This document shows positions 16,035 through 26,428 of a stretch of 62,550 nt of DNA, piece after piece (within the stretch, counting starts at the first letter, position 1; each line of letters starts with the position of its first letter). A program made the position numbers and the translations under genes. Location of the stretch: the NCBI GenBank assembly GCA_052066835.1, contig JBQHRJ010000018.1. One strand, given 5' to 3'. The stretch is from UBA2821 sp902763335. Lineage in GTDB: Bacteria > Bacillota > Clostridia > Lachnospirales > Lachnospiraceae. The notes under the pieces are model-generated. The model had not been told where the DNA came from. It saw only the letters and a program-made list of their open reading frames with translations, and ran no database searches.

Positions 16035-17497
16035 AAATCTTTTACTGTCAGCTGTGGTACTGACTTACCTCCAAATTCTTCAGGATCTAAGATACCCAAC
16101 TGAATCTTTATTATTCCTCGCATTTCCATTGCTGGACGCAAACAAAATAAATTGAATTCTCTAGCTGAAATATCCTCTGGTTTTCTCACATTCGGATACA
16201 GAAGCTTCAAATATGCTGTAGCAATACGCTTAATTGCTTCTGTATCTCTTGTATCAGATTTCTCCGGCACATCAACTAACGCATCTACAACTGCTCTATA
16301 ACTTGGGTCGTCCCTGAGTGCATGCATAATGGTTGTAAAATACTCTGAATTAAGTGCCCAACCGCAAATCTTCAAATCATCGGTCATTCTAGGAAGATCC
16401 CATCCTTTCAAGAATCCATGAAATCTATCAATCAAAGCACTTTCATGAAATACCGTCGGTAATTCAGAAAACATATTTTGATACTCATTCATGTTATTCG
16501 CAGAAATGTTCCCCAACAAAATGATACCTGAATCAGCAGCTCCCTCATGATTTCCTACTGTATATTTACCATTTTCCATATAACCTTTTAATGCACCACG
16601 CATTTCATCTACATCCGTAAAGTTTATTGTCTGTACTTCATCTAAGGCTACATAGTCATGTCCAAATACAAGACCTTCCTGTCTTCTCGAAATATCATAA
16701 AACATTTTTGCACGAGACATTGTTCCCCCTGATGACAACCATCCAAAACGACTAACCTGACCAAACAAATATGATTTTCCTGTTCCCTTAGGAGCAAGTT
16801 CAATTAAGTTCAGTCTTTTTTCTACAAATGGTAATAATCTTGTAATCATCGCTAATTTTTGATTGCGGTTATCGTATCCATCTGCATTATAATCAATGGC
16901 ACCAAGAACAATATCAATCCATTCTTCTAAAGTAAATTCTTCTCTTGCATATTTAAAATCATCTAAATCAACAGAGTATGGACAAAAATCCTTAAAGCTT
17001 ATCAGTTTTATTTTTCCTGGCTTTCTATCTTCTGGAAATTGATAGCCTAATTCCACAATCCCCCAATTTTCCTCTGCTCTAAGTAAGGCTTCTCCATACA
17101 TTTCCCATGTATTTCGTGGTATAACAGTCTCCTTAAAACTCAAACCAAAATCTGGCAATGCAAATGAGATATCTCCTGTCTTGATATCAATCTCTATAGA
17201 TATTTTTGCAAGAAACTTCACTTGTTCTTGATAATTAACTATTCGATTTTTTATTGCTTTCCAGTCTTCTTTTTTAGGAATAAATTCTTTTATGAAACCA
17301 GTTGCTCCTTCAATCTCAATGACTCCCTCATCATCTTGAAACCGTTTCAATACCCAATCTCGCATAAATGAAGGAAGTTTAAATGAAGAGATAAAATTGC
17401 TCTTCTTCAAGTCCTTATATACTACCATCTGATCAAAACAATCTCGAAGTCTTTCTAATACTGGTCTGTCCAAATCATTATATTCAAATTCACTCAT
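16031..17497 (-). CDS. brxL: BrxL, BREX AAA+ protein (short form)
   Basis: A 488-aa protein of the BrxL (Lon-like) family. The AAA+ core shows LIELAPKGTGKSYLFGQ (Walker A, about 236-243) and FGHDYVALDEVQ (Walker B, about 280), then a sensor-like region ILLGNISANN. The N-terminal half (LRDCFDQMVVYKDL..., FIPKKEDWKAIKNRIV) is also typical. A C-terminal Lon-type Ser/Lys protease domain is not visible; the protein is shorter than the roughly 680-aa type 1 BrxL. BrxL loads on DNA in BREX defence. It lies 24 bases after pglZ. Confidence 0.9.
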   Translation of the reverse strand: MSEFEYNDLDRPVLERLRDCFDQMVVYKDLKKSNFISSFKLPSFMRDWVLKRFQDDEGVIEIEGATGFIKEFIPKKEDWKAIKNRIVNYQEQVKFLAKISIEIDIKTGDISFALPDFGLSFKETVIPRNTWEMYGEALLRAEENWGIVELGYQFPEDRKPGKIKLISFKDFCPYSVDLDDFKYAREEFTLEEWIDIVLGAIDYNADGYDNRNQKLAMITRLLPFVEKRLNLIELAPKGTGKSYLFGQVSRFGWLSSGGTMSRAKMFYDISRRQEGLVFGHDYVALDEVQTINFTDVDEMRGALKGYMENGKYTVGNHEGAADSGIILLGNISANNMNEYQNMFSELPTVFHESALIDRFHGFLKGWDLPRMTDDLKICGWALNSEYFTTIMHALRDDPSYRAVVDALVDVPEKSDTRDTEAIKRIATAYLKLLYPNVRKPEDISAREFNLFCLRPAMEMRGIIKIQLGILDPEEFGGKSVPQLTVKDL

Positions 17498-17521
17498 CAG
17501 ATGCGCCTCCTAAACTACTAT

Positions 17522-19864
17522 CTATGCGAATAAGTCAACTTCTTGTCCCATAGATTTTTGTATCTTGAACTTTAGTGACACCGATAAACTGGTATCTCCA
17601 TCATATATTTCCGCTATGTATTCCCTACTTCGTTTCAATTCTGGCATTATAAATTTCGCATGCTTTTGGTCTGCTACAAATTCACCATCATAAAATGTCT
17701 GACCAACAAGTATCCTTGGCTTATTCATAGGTACATTACAATATAATGTCAATGTCGCTACATCCTTTTGCTTAAGTATAATTATTGGATCAGTGAAACA
17801 ATACTCAATATTCTCCGGTTTTCTACTAAGCGTAATAACAGGAACAACAACTTCTTCTAATGTTGCTCCACCATGAACTTCCACATTTGCCTTTCTACCA
17901 CCTCTAAACCGTTCGTAATTAGCAAGAATTGCAAAACCATCTTCATATGCGGCATACGGAATATTAGGATTATCCTCTGCCGGACAACATCTTCCACTAT
18001 GCTGTGCTTTTTCATCAAGCACTAACGGCGAAGAATTCTCATGTCCATAAATAACAGCTAATCTGCTTGCCCCGTGATCCGAAACAATAATTGCCTTAGT
18101 AATAGTTTCCTGAACCAATAATGATTGAATTCTCCTCAATTCTTCATCTATTATTTCTAATTCCCTAAAAATATGAATAGGTTCTTTTATCTTTTCATAA
18201 TCATAAATCTGACTGTGATGCTTTAATTCATCCAACTCATCAATTTTTCTATATTTCCCACCAAAATACTGAATAAACTCTTTATTCTTTTCTGTTATTG
18301 ACGGAAGTTCACAATGTCCTATCGAAATTTCAACAATTAGTCCATACTCTTCACATTTTGCCTTAATAAAAGATAAATACTCTACTCCCAAGGCATCAAA
18401 AAAGAATAATTCGGCATTCTCTTTGTCTAATTGAGATATAATACTACTTCTCGGACGCAACTTATTGTATGGTCTTTCTATTGCAAATTTGTTAATAGTA
18501 TTCTCAAAAGACGGATGAATCCTATTAGTTATTTTCTGCACCTTATATTCTTGGAAATACTGTGTTAATATATCTCGCAAAGCAATATCTGAATCAGAGA
18601 CTTTTGTATTCACACCATCAAAGGAAAATTTCCGCAAATATAAGTCTAAGGCAGGTGAGAAATGTTTTGCAGCCGAATACAACTCTTCTTCCGTATAATC
18701 ATAAATGCACAAGCATCTAATAAACTCAAATTCTTCCGTCTCGCTCCGATCCGTCAAGTAATATACCGCATCCTTTTCATGTTTACCTAACTTCTCACAA
18801 TATCTTGCAATCAGTGGCAACTGCTCTGGAACACGCTCAAGCAATTTTCTCCGCTCAATATACATCTTTTCAAAGTTTTGATTGACAAGTTCTTCATCTG
18901 CTAAATCTAAATAAATATGTTCTTCGAAATCACTTTCATTTTTGCTATTTTCCAATACCTTTTGCAGATAACTATTAGTAGTTCCATAGGATTTCATAGC
19001 AAGCCAATAAAGCCAATGTTTATTCGGCTCTTTCTGCACATCAATTTCCTGTATTACATGTTCCAAATTTGACGAAGTACCAAATTCGTCATAAATAACA
19101 CCAGAAAAAGAGTGTTTATCTTGCATTTTACTACTAAGCCAGTTCCACTGTGCTTCTGTTCCATAGTCTTTTTCTGTTGCACCAGCAATTTCAGAATACT
19201 GTTTCGCTAAAGTTTCGTATATTCCATCAGACTCAACTACCTGATACATGGCTTTTGAAAAGAAGTTTTTGCTAAATCCAGTTTTTACAGGAATAACTCT
19301 ATGTTCATTTAATTGTATCTCCGTCATCTTTTCCAAATAAGATAATAGATGTTTTATGTTCTCTATCGCAAAAGGCGTATTTTGTGAATTTTCTTTCAAA
19401 AGTGTAATTTTCGGAAGTGGCGATTCCTCGCTATTGATTAGTATAGTCCTTACTGCAATCCTCGGATCTCTCTTCTCAAATTTTTCAATATATCTCCTAC
19501 AATAACAGAGGATAATCAAGGCATGACCGCTAACTGATTGCCCTAAAACCGCATCAACATGCTCTTCTAAGTCACTTTCACTTTTTAGCATCATTGCTTG
19601 TGCACTTCCAATAAGTACGTAATCCCCTCTACCTGATATACCAGAAACACAGGCTTCCACATCAGGTAATCCATTTTTCTGACAACTATCCGAAACATAA
19701 TTGCACTCTTTTGTTTTATCTGCCTCTAATCTCTGAATTATTTCACTATATATTCCGATATTTTCTGTATCTAATATAAGTGGATATCCTGTGCTTTCTC
19801 CTTTGAAGTATGCGCTTATCTGTTTAAAGCTTTCATCTATACTATCGCAATACATGCCTATCAC
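17522..19864 (-). CDS. pglZ: PglZ, BREX alkaline-phosphatase-superfamily protein
   Basis: A 780-aa protein, the signature gene of BREX. The alkaline phosphatase-like domain holds LFFFDALGVEYL (about 488), IIVSDHGASRL (metal-binding DHG, about 593), SGRCCPAED and VEVHGGATLEEVVVPVI (about 663). An N-terminal 400-residue region is mostly helical. In BREX, PglZ is needed for both host DNA marking and defence. It starts 3 bases before the brxC stop, so the two are tightly linked. Confidence 0.93.
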   Translation of the reverse strand: MIGMYCDSIDESFKQISAYFKGESTGYPLILDTENIGIYSEIIQRLEADKTKECNYVSDSCQKNGLPDVEACVSGISGRGDYVLIGSAQAMMLKSESDLEEHVDAVLGQSVSGHALIILCYCRRYIEKFEKRDPRIAVRTILINSEESPLPKITLLKENSQNTPFAIENIKHLLSYLEKMTEIQLNEHRVIPVKTGFSKNFFSKAMYQVVESDGIYETLAKQYSEIAGATEKDYGTEAQWNWLSSKMQDKHSFSGVIYDEFGTSSNLEHVIQEIDVQKEPNKHWLYWLAMKSYGTTNSYLQKVLENSKNESDFEEHIYLDLADEELVNQNFEKMYIERRKLLERVPEQLPLIARYCEKLGKHEKDAVYYLTDRSETEEFEFIRCLCIYDYTEEELYSAAKHFSPALDLYLRKFSFDGVNTKVSDSDIALRDILTQYFQEYKVQKITNRIHPSFENTINKFAIERPYNKLRPRSSIISQLDKENAELFFFDALGVEYLSFIKAKCEEYGLIVEISIGHCELPSITEKNKEFIQYFGGKYRKIDELDELKHHSQIYDYEKIKEPIHIFRELEIIDEELRRIQSLLVQETITKAIIVSDHGASRLAVIYGHENSSPLVLDEKAQHSGRCCPAEDNPNIPYAAYEDGFAILANYERFRGGRKANVEVHGGATLEEVVVPVITLSRKPENIEYCFTDPIIILKQKDVATLTLYCNVPMNKPRILVGQTFYDGEFVADQKHAKFIMPELKRSREYIAEIYDGDTSLSVSLKFKIQKSMGQEVDLFA

Positions 19865-19867
19865 CTC

Positions 19868-22800
19868 CTACCCTTTTCTGTTTTTAATAATTTCCATTCC
19901 CACAGTAGGATTATCCGCAATCAAGTCACACAAGTACTTCTTCGCTTCATCAGCATCCATATTGTTAATCACTTCCATCGCTGTGTCTTTACCTTTTAAC
20001 AAGTATTGTTTTTCACACAATGATTTCAGCTTGTTTCGTACTGTAGAATTATCAAACCACGCATGCGGAGCCTCGGTCACATGGCTTACAAGATAATCTC
20101 TGATTTCATCGACATCCGTTAAAATAACAGAATAATCTCCAATAACTCTTTGTTTAAAGCAACGATTTCTTTCTTCTGCATCAGAAAGGCGTTCATAAAA
20201 ATCTGCCTTCTCTAAATATGCGATAGTTCTTGTTACCATTTCTTCCGTTGCCGCCTTGTCTCCAAACGGTTTGAACATTACTCTAACATTATTTCTTTCC
20301 TCATCGCTGAACATGCAATAAATAGGTGTCTGATACGTGTTAGACCAATCTGCGGGATTTTTAGTTCCGGTCTTATCTTTCCACAATGTAAGTAATTTTC
20401 TCTTTGCCTGATTTTGCAAAAATACTTTTACCTGACCTTCAATATAATTGAAATATTCTGTGCTTGACTTCGTAAACTGTCCATTAGGAATGTCAAAATA
20501 TAACTTATCAATATCCTGTTCATCCAAATCTTCAATAAATGTCGAAGCTACTTGCTTAAAATACTGTATTTGATTTTTATAAAACTCAATAAAGTTATTT
20601 CCTTCTGCAAGTAAACAATCATAGAACTTTGACTTATTCTGTTCCTGTAAACTTCCGCTTCTCTGCATCAAAAGCAACTGCTCTAAAAATCCTTCCAAGG
20701 TACCCGCATACTTTCTTAATGCCTCGAAAGATATTCTAATATTACTTGAGCGTTTATTCCATTCAATTACTGCATCATGCAAAGACAATGCTCTTGGATT
20801 CAACTTATTGCTCTCCACAATTATCTGATATTCCAAGATTACATCGTCAATTTTTTCATCTGCTGTTTCTGAATTCCATACCCAATTTGCTGCATCTGCA
20901 TTAAATTTCTGCTTTACTTGGTCAATATACGCACCATTATCATCAACTTCCAATGCTAATGTTTCCAACAAACCAGTTCTATAGTTTCTAATGTATACAA
21001 GCATTCCGGCTTTACATTTTTCATTTGTAATGAGTTTTGTAAGGTCATCAACAATATTAGAGTCCGCATTGATTTTTCTTCCAATTACATCTGCAAGGTC
21101 GCTCTCTGAACTCTTTGTGCTATTTGCCGTATTAGCAATTCCACAATAGCAATCAATTACTTCCGAAATGTCCTCTATTGAACTTGATAAATTTTCAGTT
21201 GCCAGCAATGATTTTACACACCAAATCGGAAATGTAAGCTGTTTCATCCTACTTCTAATCTGATCCCTTGCACTTTCAATCGAGCCACATTGAGCATTGG
21301 CAATATTAAATACTTTTGCTGTACAACTCAAAAATGCCTTTTGTTCAGAACTCATTTCTACGATATATTCTTCTTTATAGTTACGATTAGGTGTAACCTT
21401 CTGATTCAAAGCATTTGCAATCATCTGCTTCATTTTATCAACAGACATACTTTCGCTATTTGAACCATTACTCCAAAAATAATCTGATACTGCGTACTCT
21501 TTTAAAACAAAGCCCATGACAAATGCAGCGATATTACTTGGGATAAAACCATATGGTGCATCTTCTAATGCCTCAAAAATTGAAAGAATACTTACCCTTC
21601 CGGCTGCATTAGAAAACCCTTGTTGCACTAACTCTTCCACTTTATTTTTTATCCTAACAATTGCAAGACTCTTCTTACTTGGATCCTTCCAATATTCATC
21701 TATTCCCCATGCACCTGTTAAAGCATTCGCAAGACTATTCTTTTCGTTACTTGACTTAAATGTTCCGGCCAATGCTTGATTTATTCCACATTCTGCACCT
21801 TGTGCTAATGGTCCCTTGGCAAACATATTGTCAATTACACTGTATTGACTTAATCCGTAATAATATTTCTTACGTTCAACTGCTTTCAATTCATCCTGTA
21901 ATGCCTGGATTCCCGCCAAGCGAACGCCACTTCTATTATCGCTTGTATAGAGCATAAACGCACCAGCAGATATCTTTTGTTTCCATTCATTTAAACATCT
22001 GATAGCTTGTTTTTCAAAATTAGTTGCTCTGGCTTTATCGTTTTGGGCATAGTAGCGGCTATACGCCATATTTTCGATATACTGTTCTATCAAATCCTGC
22101 CCCATCGTTGTTAAACATTCAATAAATACCATATTATCTTCACTAACATTTGCTGCTTTGATAGTTAAATCTTTTATCTGTCCTGCTTCCCTATCATCCA
22201 TTGCAAATAATACAAGCGTCTTGAATCTATTCGGCTTGATGGACTGTGATGCTTTTGACACTGCCACAGCAAAATTTCCTATAGCAACACCTTCCATCTC
22301 AAATCTCCCCTTAATAGATGCAGGAAGCTGTATTGCCGTTAGCAAGTCAGCATTGATTATTAAATTCTGTGTTTTTGTTTCTGCAATTATTTCTTGCTTC
22401 TTCTTCTCGATAGTTGCGGCATCCCCTGTGCTATTTGCCACTGTATATTCCATTTTACCGCCACCAACTGGTTTTTTGAAAATCAGTCCATCTCTGCAAA
22501 GTTTTTCAGCAATACTTTTTCCTTTACCTTTGCTCCAATCCGTACCGGAAAAAGCCAAATCCACATTCATGTCATTAGGACGCAACAATTCAACCCCACT
22601 AATCCTCTGTGAGATTGCCTGCAATAATAATACTGTTTTAAATACTCTCTGCTCATCAGGAGTCAATTTATCGCTCTGTAAAAGATTATAAGAATCTAAA
22701 ATCACCCTTACATCATCATTTAATCCATTTTGCCCCTTACCATTAAAGAAATTCCATAGCATATCGATAGTAAGTAAGTTCTGATTATCTAGTGGTCCAT

Positions 22801-24082
22801 ATGTATTAATAAACCACTTGAAACCTTTCGCGTCTGTCATATCATTACTGATAATAAAGTCAAACATACTTCTCTGATTTGAACTGAATGCTACAGACAA
22901 ATGTTTTAATAAAAGTGCTGCATATGGATGAATCGGAACTATTGACTGCAATTCTGTATCAGAAATAACAGTCTTTTGTCCCATCGTAGATTCCCTTTTC
23001 GCACTAGACTCAATTGTATTACGAACACTTGTTAATTGGTCATTTAACTCCTGGGCATATTCATTCCATTCATTTGCCAATACACTATCAGAAGTCTTCT
23101 TCATAGCCTGTGCCATTAAGCGAAATGCCATATTTTCAGGTAATTCAATTTTAACCGGTGGTACAAAACGATCTAATATCTTCTTTGCTGTATCTGCATT
23201 TACAAACAATGAACGGCTCTCATGAGAGACAATCATAAAATAAAACGGATGTGATAAACTTATTTCTGCTAATGTTTGAAATCCAGTTAATGAATTAGGA
23301 TTATTTTGGAAAAACTCTGTAAATTCATCCCACACAAATAAAATGGCACTTATATTATTTTTTGCAATAATATCCTTAATCCAATTTGCCATTCCCTGAA
23401 CATCTAATCGCAGGGCAGTAATACCATTATCTTCTGCAACTTTAAGAATGTTACGCATGGTTTTCTGAACTTCGTTATTATCATCTAGTTTCTTGATAAT
23501 TGTTGTTACATCCTCGCCGCCAAATGCCCATGCATATTCATCTTCATGAATAAGTGCATTAAAATAATCTCTATTTGCATCCTTTTCCAACCATTTCAAA
23601 GTTGCTTCTTTCAAGGACGCCTCACCATGGTTTTCTAAACCATTTTCACTAAGCGCTAACATAATACTATCTTGAACTGCTAAAATCAAATCCTGATCTG
23701 ATCGAATTGAACCTGAACCAATTCTGTGAACTGTTATGAGCTTTCCACTATTCTTGTCAGTAATCAATTTCTGACACAAATCATTGCTTAAACCATAATC
23801 CTCGAAATAAGCTCTTACTTCATCATCGCTAGCCTCTAATAATGACTTTACAGTTAATGCAGCATGCGATTTACCTGTTCCATAGGCACCTTCTACCCAA
23901 AGAGAACGTGGATCTTTTCCCGACAGTACCGTATGTGTCTTCTCCAATAATTTAACAAATGTTTCATGTGGATAAAAGTTTTTCCAGCTTACTTTTCCCT
24001 GTTTAATCAAATCTGCGGTTACTGCTGCATAGTATTTCGGATCAATATCAAAATATTCTTTATATATTTTCTTCTCGCTCAT
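19868..24082 (-). CDS. brxC: BrxC/PglY, large BREX ATPase
   Basis: A 1404-aa P-loop ATPase. The Walker A motif is GAYGTGKSHAAL (about 65-72) and the Walker B motif is AILFVWDEFTEFF (about 251). SHESRSLF after it fits the sensor region. The rest is long helical. This size and the N-terminal P-loop match BrxC (PglY) proteins, which form the core of BREX with PglZ. It lies 15 bases after brxP and 3 before pglZ. Confidence 0.92.
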   Translation of the reverse strand: MSEKKIYKEYFDIDPKYYAAVTADLIKQGKVSWKNFYPHETFVKLLEKTHTVLSGKDPRSLWVEGAYGTGKSHAALTVKSLLEASDDEVRAYFEDYGLSNDLCQKLITDKNSGKLITVHRIGSGSIRSDQDLILAVQDSIMLALSENGLENHGEASLKEATLKWLEKDANRDYFNALIHEDEYAWAFGGEDVTTIIKKLDDNNEVQKTMRNILKVAEDNGITALRLDVQGMANWIKDIIAKNNISAILFVWDEFTEFFQNNPNSLTGFQTLAEISLSHPFYFMIVSHESRSLFVNADTAKKILDRFVPPVKIELPENMAFRLMAQAMKKTSDSVLANEWNEYAQELNDQLTSVRNTIESSAKRESTMGQKTVISDTELQSIVPIHPYAALLLKHLSVAFSSNQRSMFDFIISNDMTDAKGFKWFINTYGPLDNQNLLTIDMLWNFFNGKGQNGLNDDVRVILDSYNLLQSDKLTPDEQRVFKTVLLLQAISQRISGVELLRPNDMNVDLAFSGTDWSKGKGKSIAEKLCRDGLIFKKPVGGGKMEYTVANSTGDAATIEKKKQEIIAETKTQNLIINADLLTAIQLPASIKGRFEMEGVAIGNFAVAVSKASQSIKPNRFKTLVLFAMDDREAGQIKDLTIKAANVSEDNMVFIECLTTMGQDLIEQYIENMAYSRYYAQNDKARATNFEKQAIRCLNEWKQKISAGAFMLYTSDNRSGVRLAGIQALQDELKAVERKKYYYGLSQYSVIDNMFAKGPLAQGAECGINQALAGTFKSSNEKNSLANALTGAWGIDEYWKDPSKKSLAIVRIKNKVEELVQQGFSNAAGRVSILSIFEALEDAPYGFIPSNIAAFVMGFVLKEYAVSDYFWSNGSNSESMSVDKMKQMIANALNQKVTPNRNYKEEYIVEMSSEQKAFLSCTAKVFNIANAQCGSIESARDQIRSRMKQLTFPIWCVKSLLATENLSSSIEDISEVIDCYCGIANTANSTKSSESDLADVIGRKINADSNIVDDLTKLITNEKCKAGMLVYIRNYRTGLLETLALEVDDNGAYIDQVKQKFNADAANWVWNSETADEKIDDVILEYQIIVESNKLNPRALSLHDAVIEWNKRSSNIRISFEALRKYAGTLEGFLEQLLLMQRSGSLQEQNKSKFYDCLLAEGNNFIEFYKNQIQYFKQVASTFIEDLDEQDIDKLYFDIPNGQFTKSSTEYFNYIEGQVKVFLQNQAKRKLLTLWKDKTGTKNPADWSNTYQTPIYCMFSDEERNNVRVMFKPFGDKAATEEMVTRTIAYLEKADFYERLSDAEERNRCFKQRVIGDYSVILTDVDEIRDYLVSHVTEAPHAWFDNSTVRNKLKSLCEKQYLLKGKDTAMEVINNMDADEAKKYLCDLIADNPTVGMEIIKNRKG

Positions 24083-24097
24083 TCGTATTCTCCTTTA

Positions 24098-26419
24098 TCA
24101 AAACAGTTCCAACACATCTGTAGATGCCTTATCTGATCTTAATGTAATGTTGTCTAAATCCAATGTAAACGATGCTGAAATGTATTCAGGATAATTGATT
24201 GTTAGTCCATTTAAGATTCTTATCATTTCATCTTTTTCTATTCCAAATATTTTAATAGGACTTACTCCATCTCGTTCAATAGTATTATCAAACAATGTAC
24301 TCAATGTAAACTGATAATACTCTCCACATGCTTCTGCAAATCTATAAAGGGCATATAATACAACTAATGCATCCGGTTCTTTCCAAGGTTGTCTTTCCAA
24401 CGCAACTACATGATTTTTCTGTTTAATTGTCTCGCCTAATCCAAGACTTCCAATAGGAAGATCGCATATTCTAGAAAGCGAACTGAATATATCATTTGTC
24501 CAATTTTCTTTTGCGCCATCCTCTAACATCAATGTTGCAAGATAACTTTTCTCCAATGTTTCATTGTAATTGGTTCTATTTACAAACCATCCGATTTGCG
24601 GCGTGTAGCAAAGATTAGTATATATAATTCCCCAGCTCTGCTCATTGTCCAATCCTAACTTATCAACAATTTCCGCTGTTCTTGAAAATCCCGTATCATC
24701 TAAAAGCTTTGCATCTCTTAAAAAGCGTTTAAAAAAACTATACATCTGTGAACCTAAACTATGCTTTTCATCGAATTCATTTTTATACTCAAAATACTGT
24801 GAAAACCATTCTATTTTAGGTGCATGGTGTGAATAACTATTTAAACTCATATTTTTCCCTGACATTATAATTCCTCCTTTGGGTTGTTCTAATGATTTGT
24901 AAACTAAACATCCTTTTTCAACTTTATGACACTGTGAACAGTGGTGGCAATTATCACTTATAAAAACCTGTCCATTTACAAATTCCATGCATCCATATGG
25001 ACAGTCAGCTTGGCACTCTCTACATGCTACGCAACTACTTACTTTTCTAAAGACATTTTTTATTAATTTTACAAATTCACTGTTTTCTCTTGCGGTAATT
25101 CCATCAATCGTGATCTGAAGTTTGTTATTATGCTCATATAATTCGAATTGCAAAATTTTTCCTCTAAACATTATTGTATACGGTGAAAAATCATTTCCAA
25201 GTATGCCTATTGTTTTAATCCATTCTTTCCAATTCGTTGTTGGAAACTCTACATTTATCTCAATAGAATTATCCTTGAGCCTTTTTTCACTATAAGATGT
25301 TTTTATCTCTAAATCACGTCCATTTTTCCTTGCTTTCCATCCACCAACACGAATGAATTGTTCTAACGCTTCTTTCGAATTAAAATTTCTCTTATATTCA
25401 TTTCTAATAATATCAACAAAAGGTTCTGCCTCTTCCCGATAACAATAGTGGTTCATGAAATCATTTCTTTCAGCTGCTCTTGGACATATCAAACACCCTG
25501 CTCTTCTATTGCCCTTCTTGTATGTTTCATTCATAATTAGATTTTGTTGGTAAATATACAAGAATATTTCAGCAGAACTCCAATTCAAAATTGCATTACA
25601 ACTATATTGACCTTTATGTTTTTCTCCATAGCTTACATAATCATATTTACTTCTAGCAAGGCTTTCATCTGCCCGTACACCCACAAATCCCATTCCTGTA
25701 AAATCTGGCTTTTGGAGAAGTTCTCTCAACTTCAAAATTTGTGGTGCAGTTTTATGAACACTGCAACACCATCTCGTTACCGTTGATGGAGGTCCAAACT
25801 TTTTCCATGTATCTAATGGATTGTATTCCGATTTTGCTACATGAAATTCTATTTCTGCACCTTTGCAATAATCCCTAACCAAATCTACCGTTTTGTAAGT
25901 ATCAGAGAATTCCATCCCTGTATCTCCAAACAACACGATAAATTCATTATGAGGTAATGCACGTTGAACCAAGTCCAATGCAACAATACTATCCTTTCCA
26001 CCGCTGAATGCCACATAAAACACATCAATTTTTTCTTTGTACTCTCTGTAAGTATTATATATTTTTTGAATTGTCTCCTGTGCAAATCCTTCCAAAAGCT
26101 CGCCGTTTTTTTCAACCATACGCTTGACATCTACAAGCTGTAGTTCTTCCTCATCACTATCATCTAATACTACAATCTTTGGACAACTATACAACGCCCC
26201 TCCCTTTGTTTTTGCAATTGTCCTCCCCCTATAAATATAATTATTTGCCTCTGCCCACATAATTGGTGCCGAGTCATCCTTCGGATATTTCCAATACTTA
26301 TCAAAACCTAAAATATCTAGTTCTTTATAATAAACAGGTCTTGGCTCTTTACTAAACTTTGATTGTTCAGTAGTTAACAGGAGTCCACCTGTTTCTGTAT
26401 CCCAAATATATTGATACAT
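24098..26419 (-). CDS. brxP: BrxP, PAPS reductase-like protein with ferredoxin and DUF4007-like regions
   Basis: A 773-aa protein unique to type 4 BREX. The PP-loop ATP-pyrophosphatase motif SGGKDSIVALD (139-149) and RWCCSVHKT (216-224) resemble DndC/CysH. Further cysteines (C276 region, C309/C312 in GCLICP) may hold a 4Fe-4S cluster as in DndC. Residues 463-504 form a two-cluster ferredoxin: CVACRECQADC then CHHCSQCHK and GC. From about 525 the protein resembles DUF4007. The PP-loop enzyme can activate a substrate with ATP and pass sulfur or electrons through the ferredoxin. This fits sulfur insertion into DNA, as in phosphorothioation. Confidence 0.88.
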   Translation of the reverse strand: MYQYIWDTETGGLLLTTEQSKFSKEPRPVYYKELDILGFDKYWKYPKDDSAPIMWAEANNYIYRGRTIAKTKGGALYSCPKIVVLDDSDEEELQLVDVKRMVEKNGELLEGFAQETIQKIYNTYREYKEKIDVFYVAFSGGKDSIVALDLVQRALPHNEFIVLFGDTGMEFSDTYKTVDLVRDYCKGAEIEFHVAKSEYNPLDTWKKFGPPSTVTRWCCSVHKTAPQILKLRELLQKPDFTGMGFVGVRADESLARSKYDYVSYGEKHKGQYSCNAILNWSSAEIFLYIYQQNLIMNETYKKGNRRAGCLICPRAAERNDFMNHYCYREEAEPFVDIIRNEYKRNFNSKEALEQFIRVGGWKARKNGRDLEIKTSYSEKRLKDNSIEINVEFPTTNWKEWIKTIGILGNDFSPYTIMFRGKILQFELYEHNNKLQITIDGITARENSEFVKLIKNVFRKVSSCVACRECQADCPYGCMEFVNGQVFISDNCHHCSQCHKVEKGCLVYKSLEQPKGGIIMSGKNMSLNSYSHHAPKIEWFSQYFEYKNEFDEKHSLGSQMYSFFKRFLRDAKLLDDTGFSRTAEIVDKLGLDNEQSWGIIYTNLCYTPQIGWFVNRTNYNETLEKSYLATLMLEDGAKENWTNDIFSSLSRICDLPIGSLGLGETIKQKNHVVALERQPWKEPDALVVLYALYRFAEACGEYYQFTLSTLFDNTIERDGVSPIKIFGIEKDEMIRILNGLTINYPEYISASFTLDLDNITLRSDKASTDVLELF

Positions 26420-26428
26420 AATTTAACC

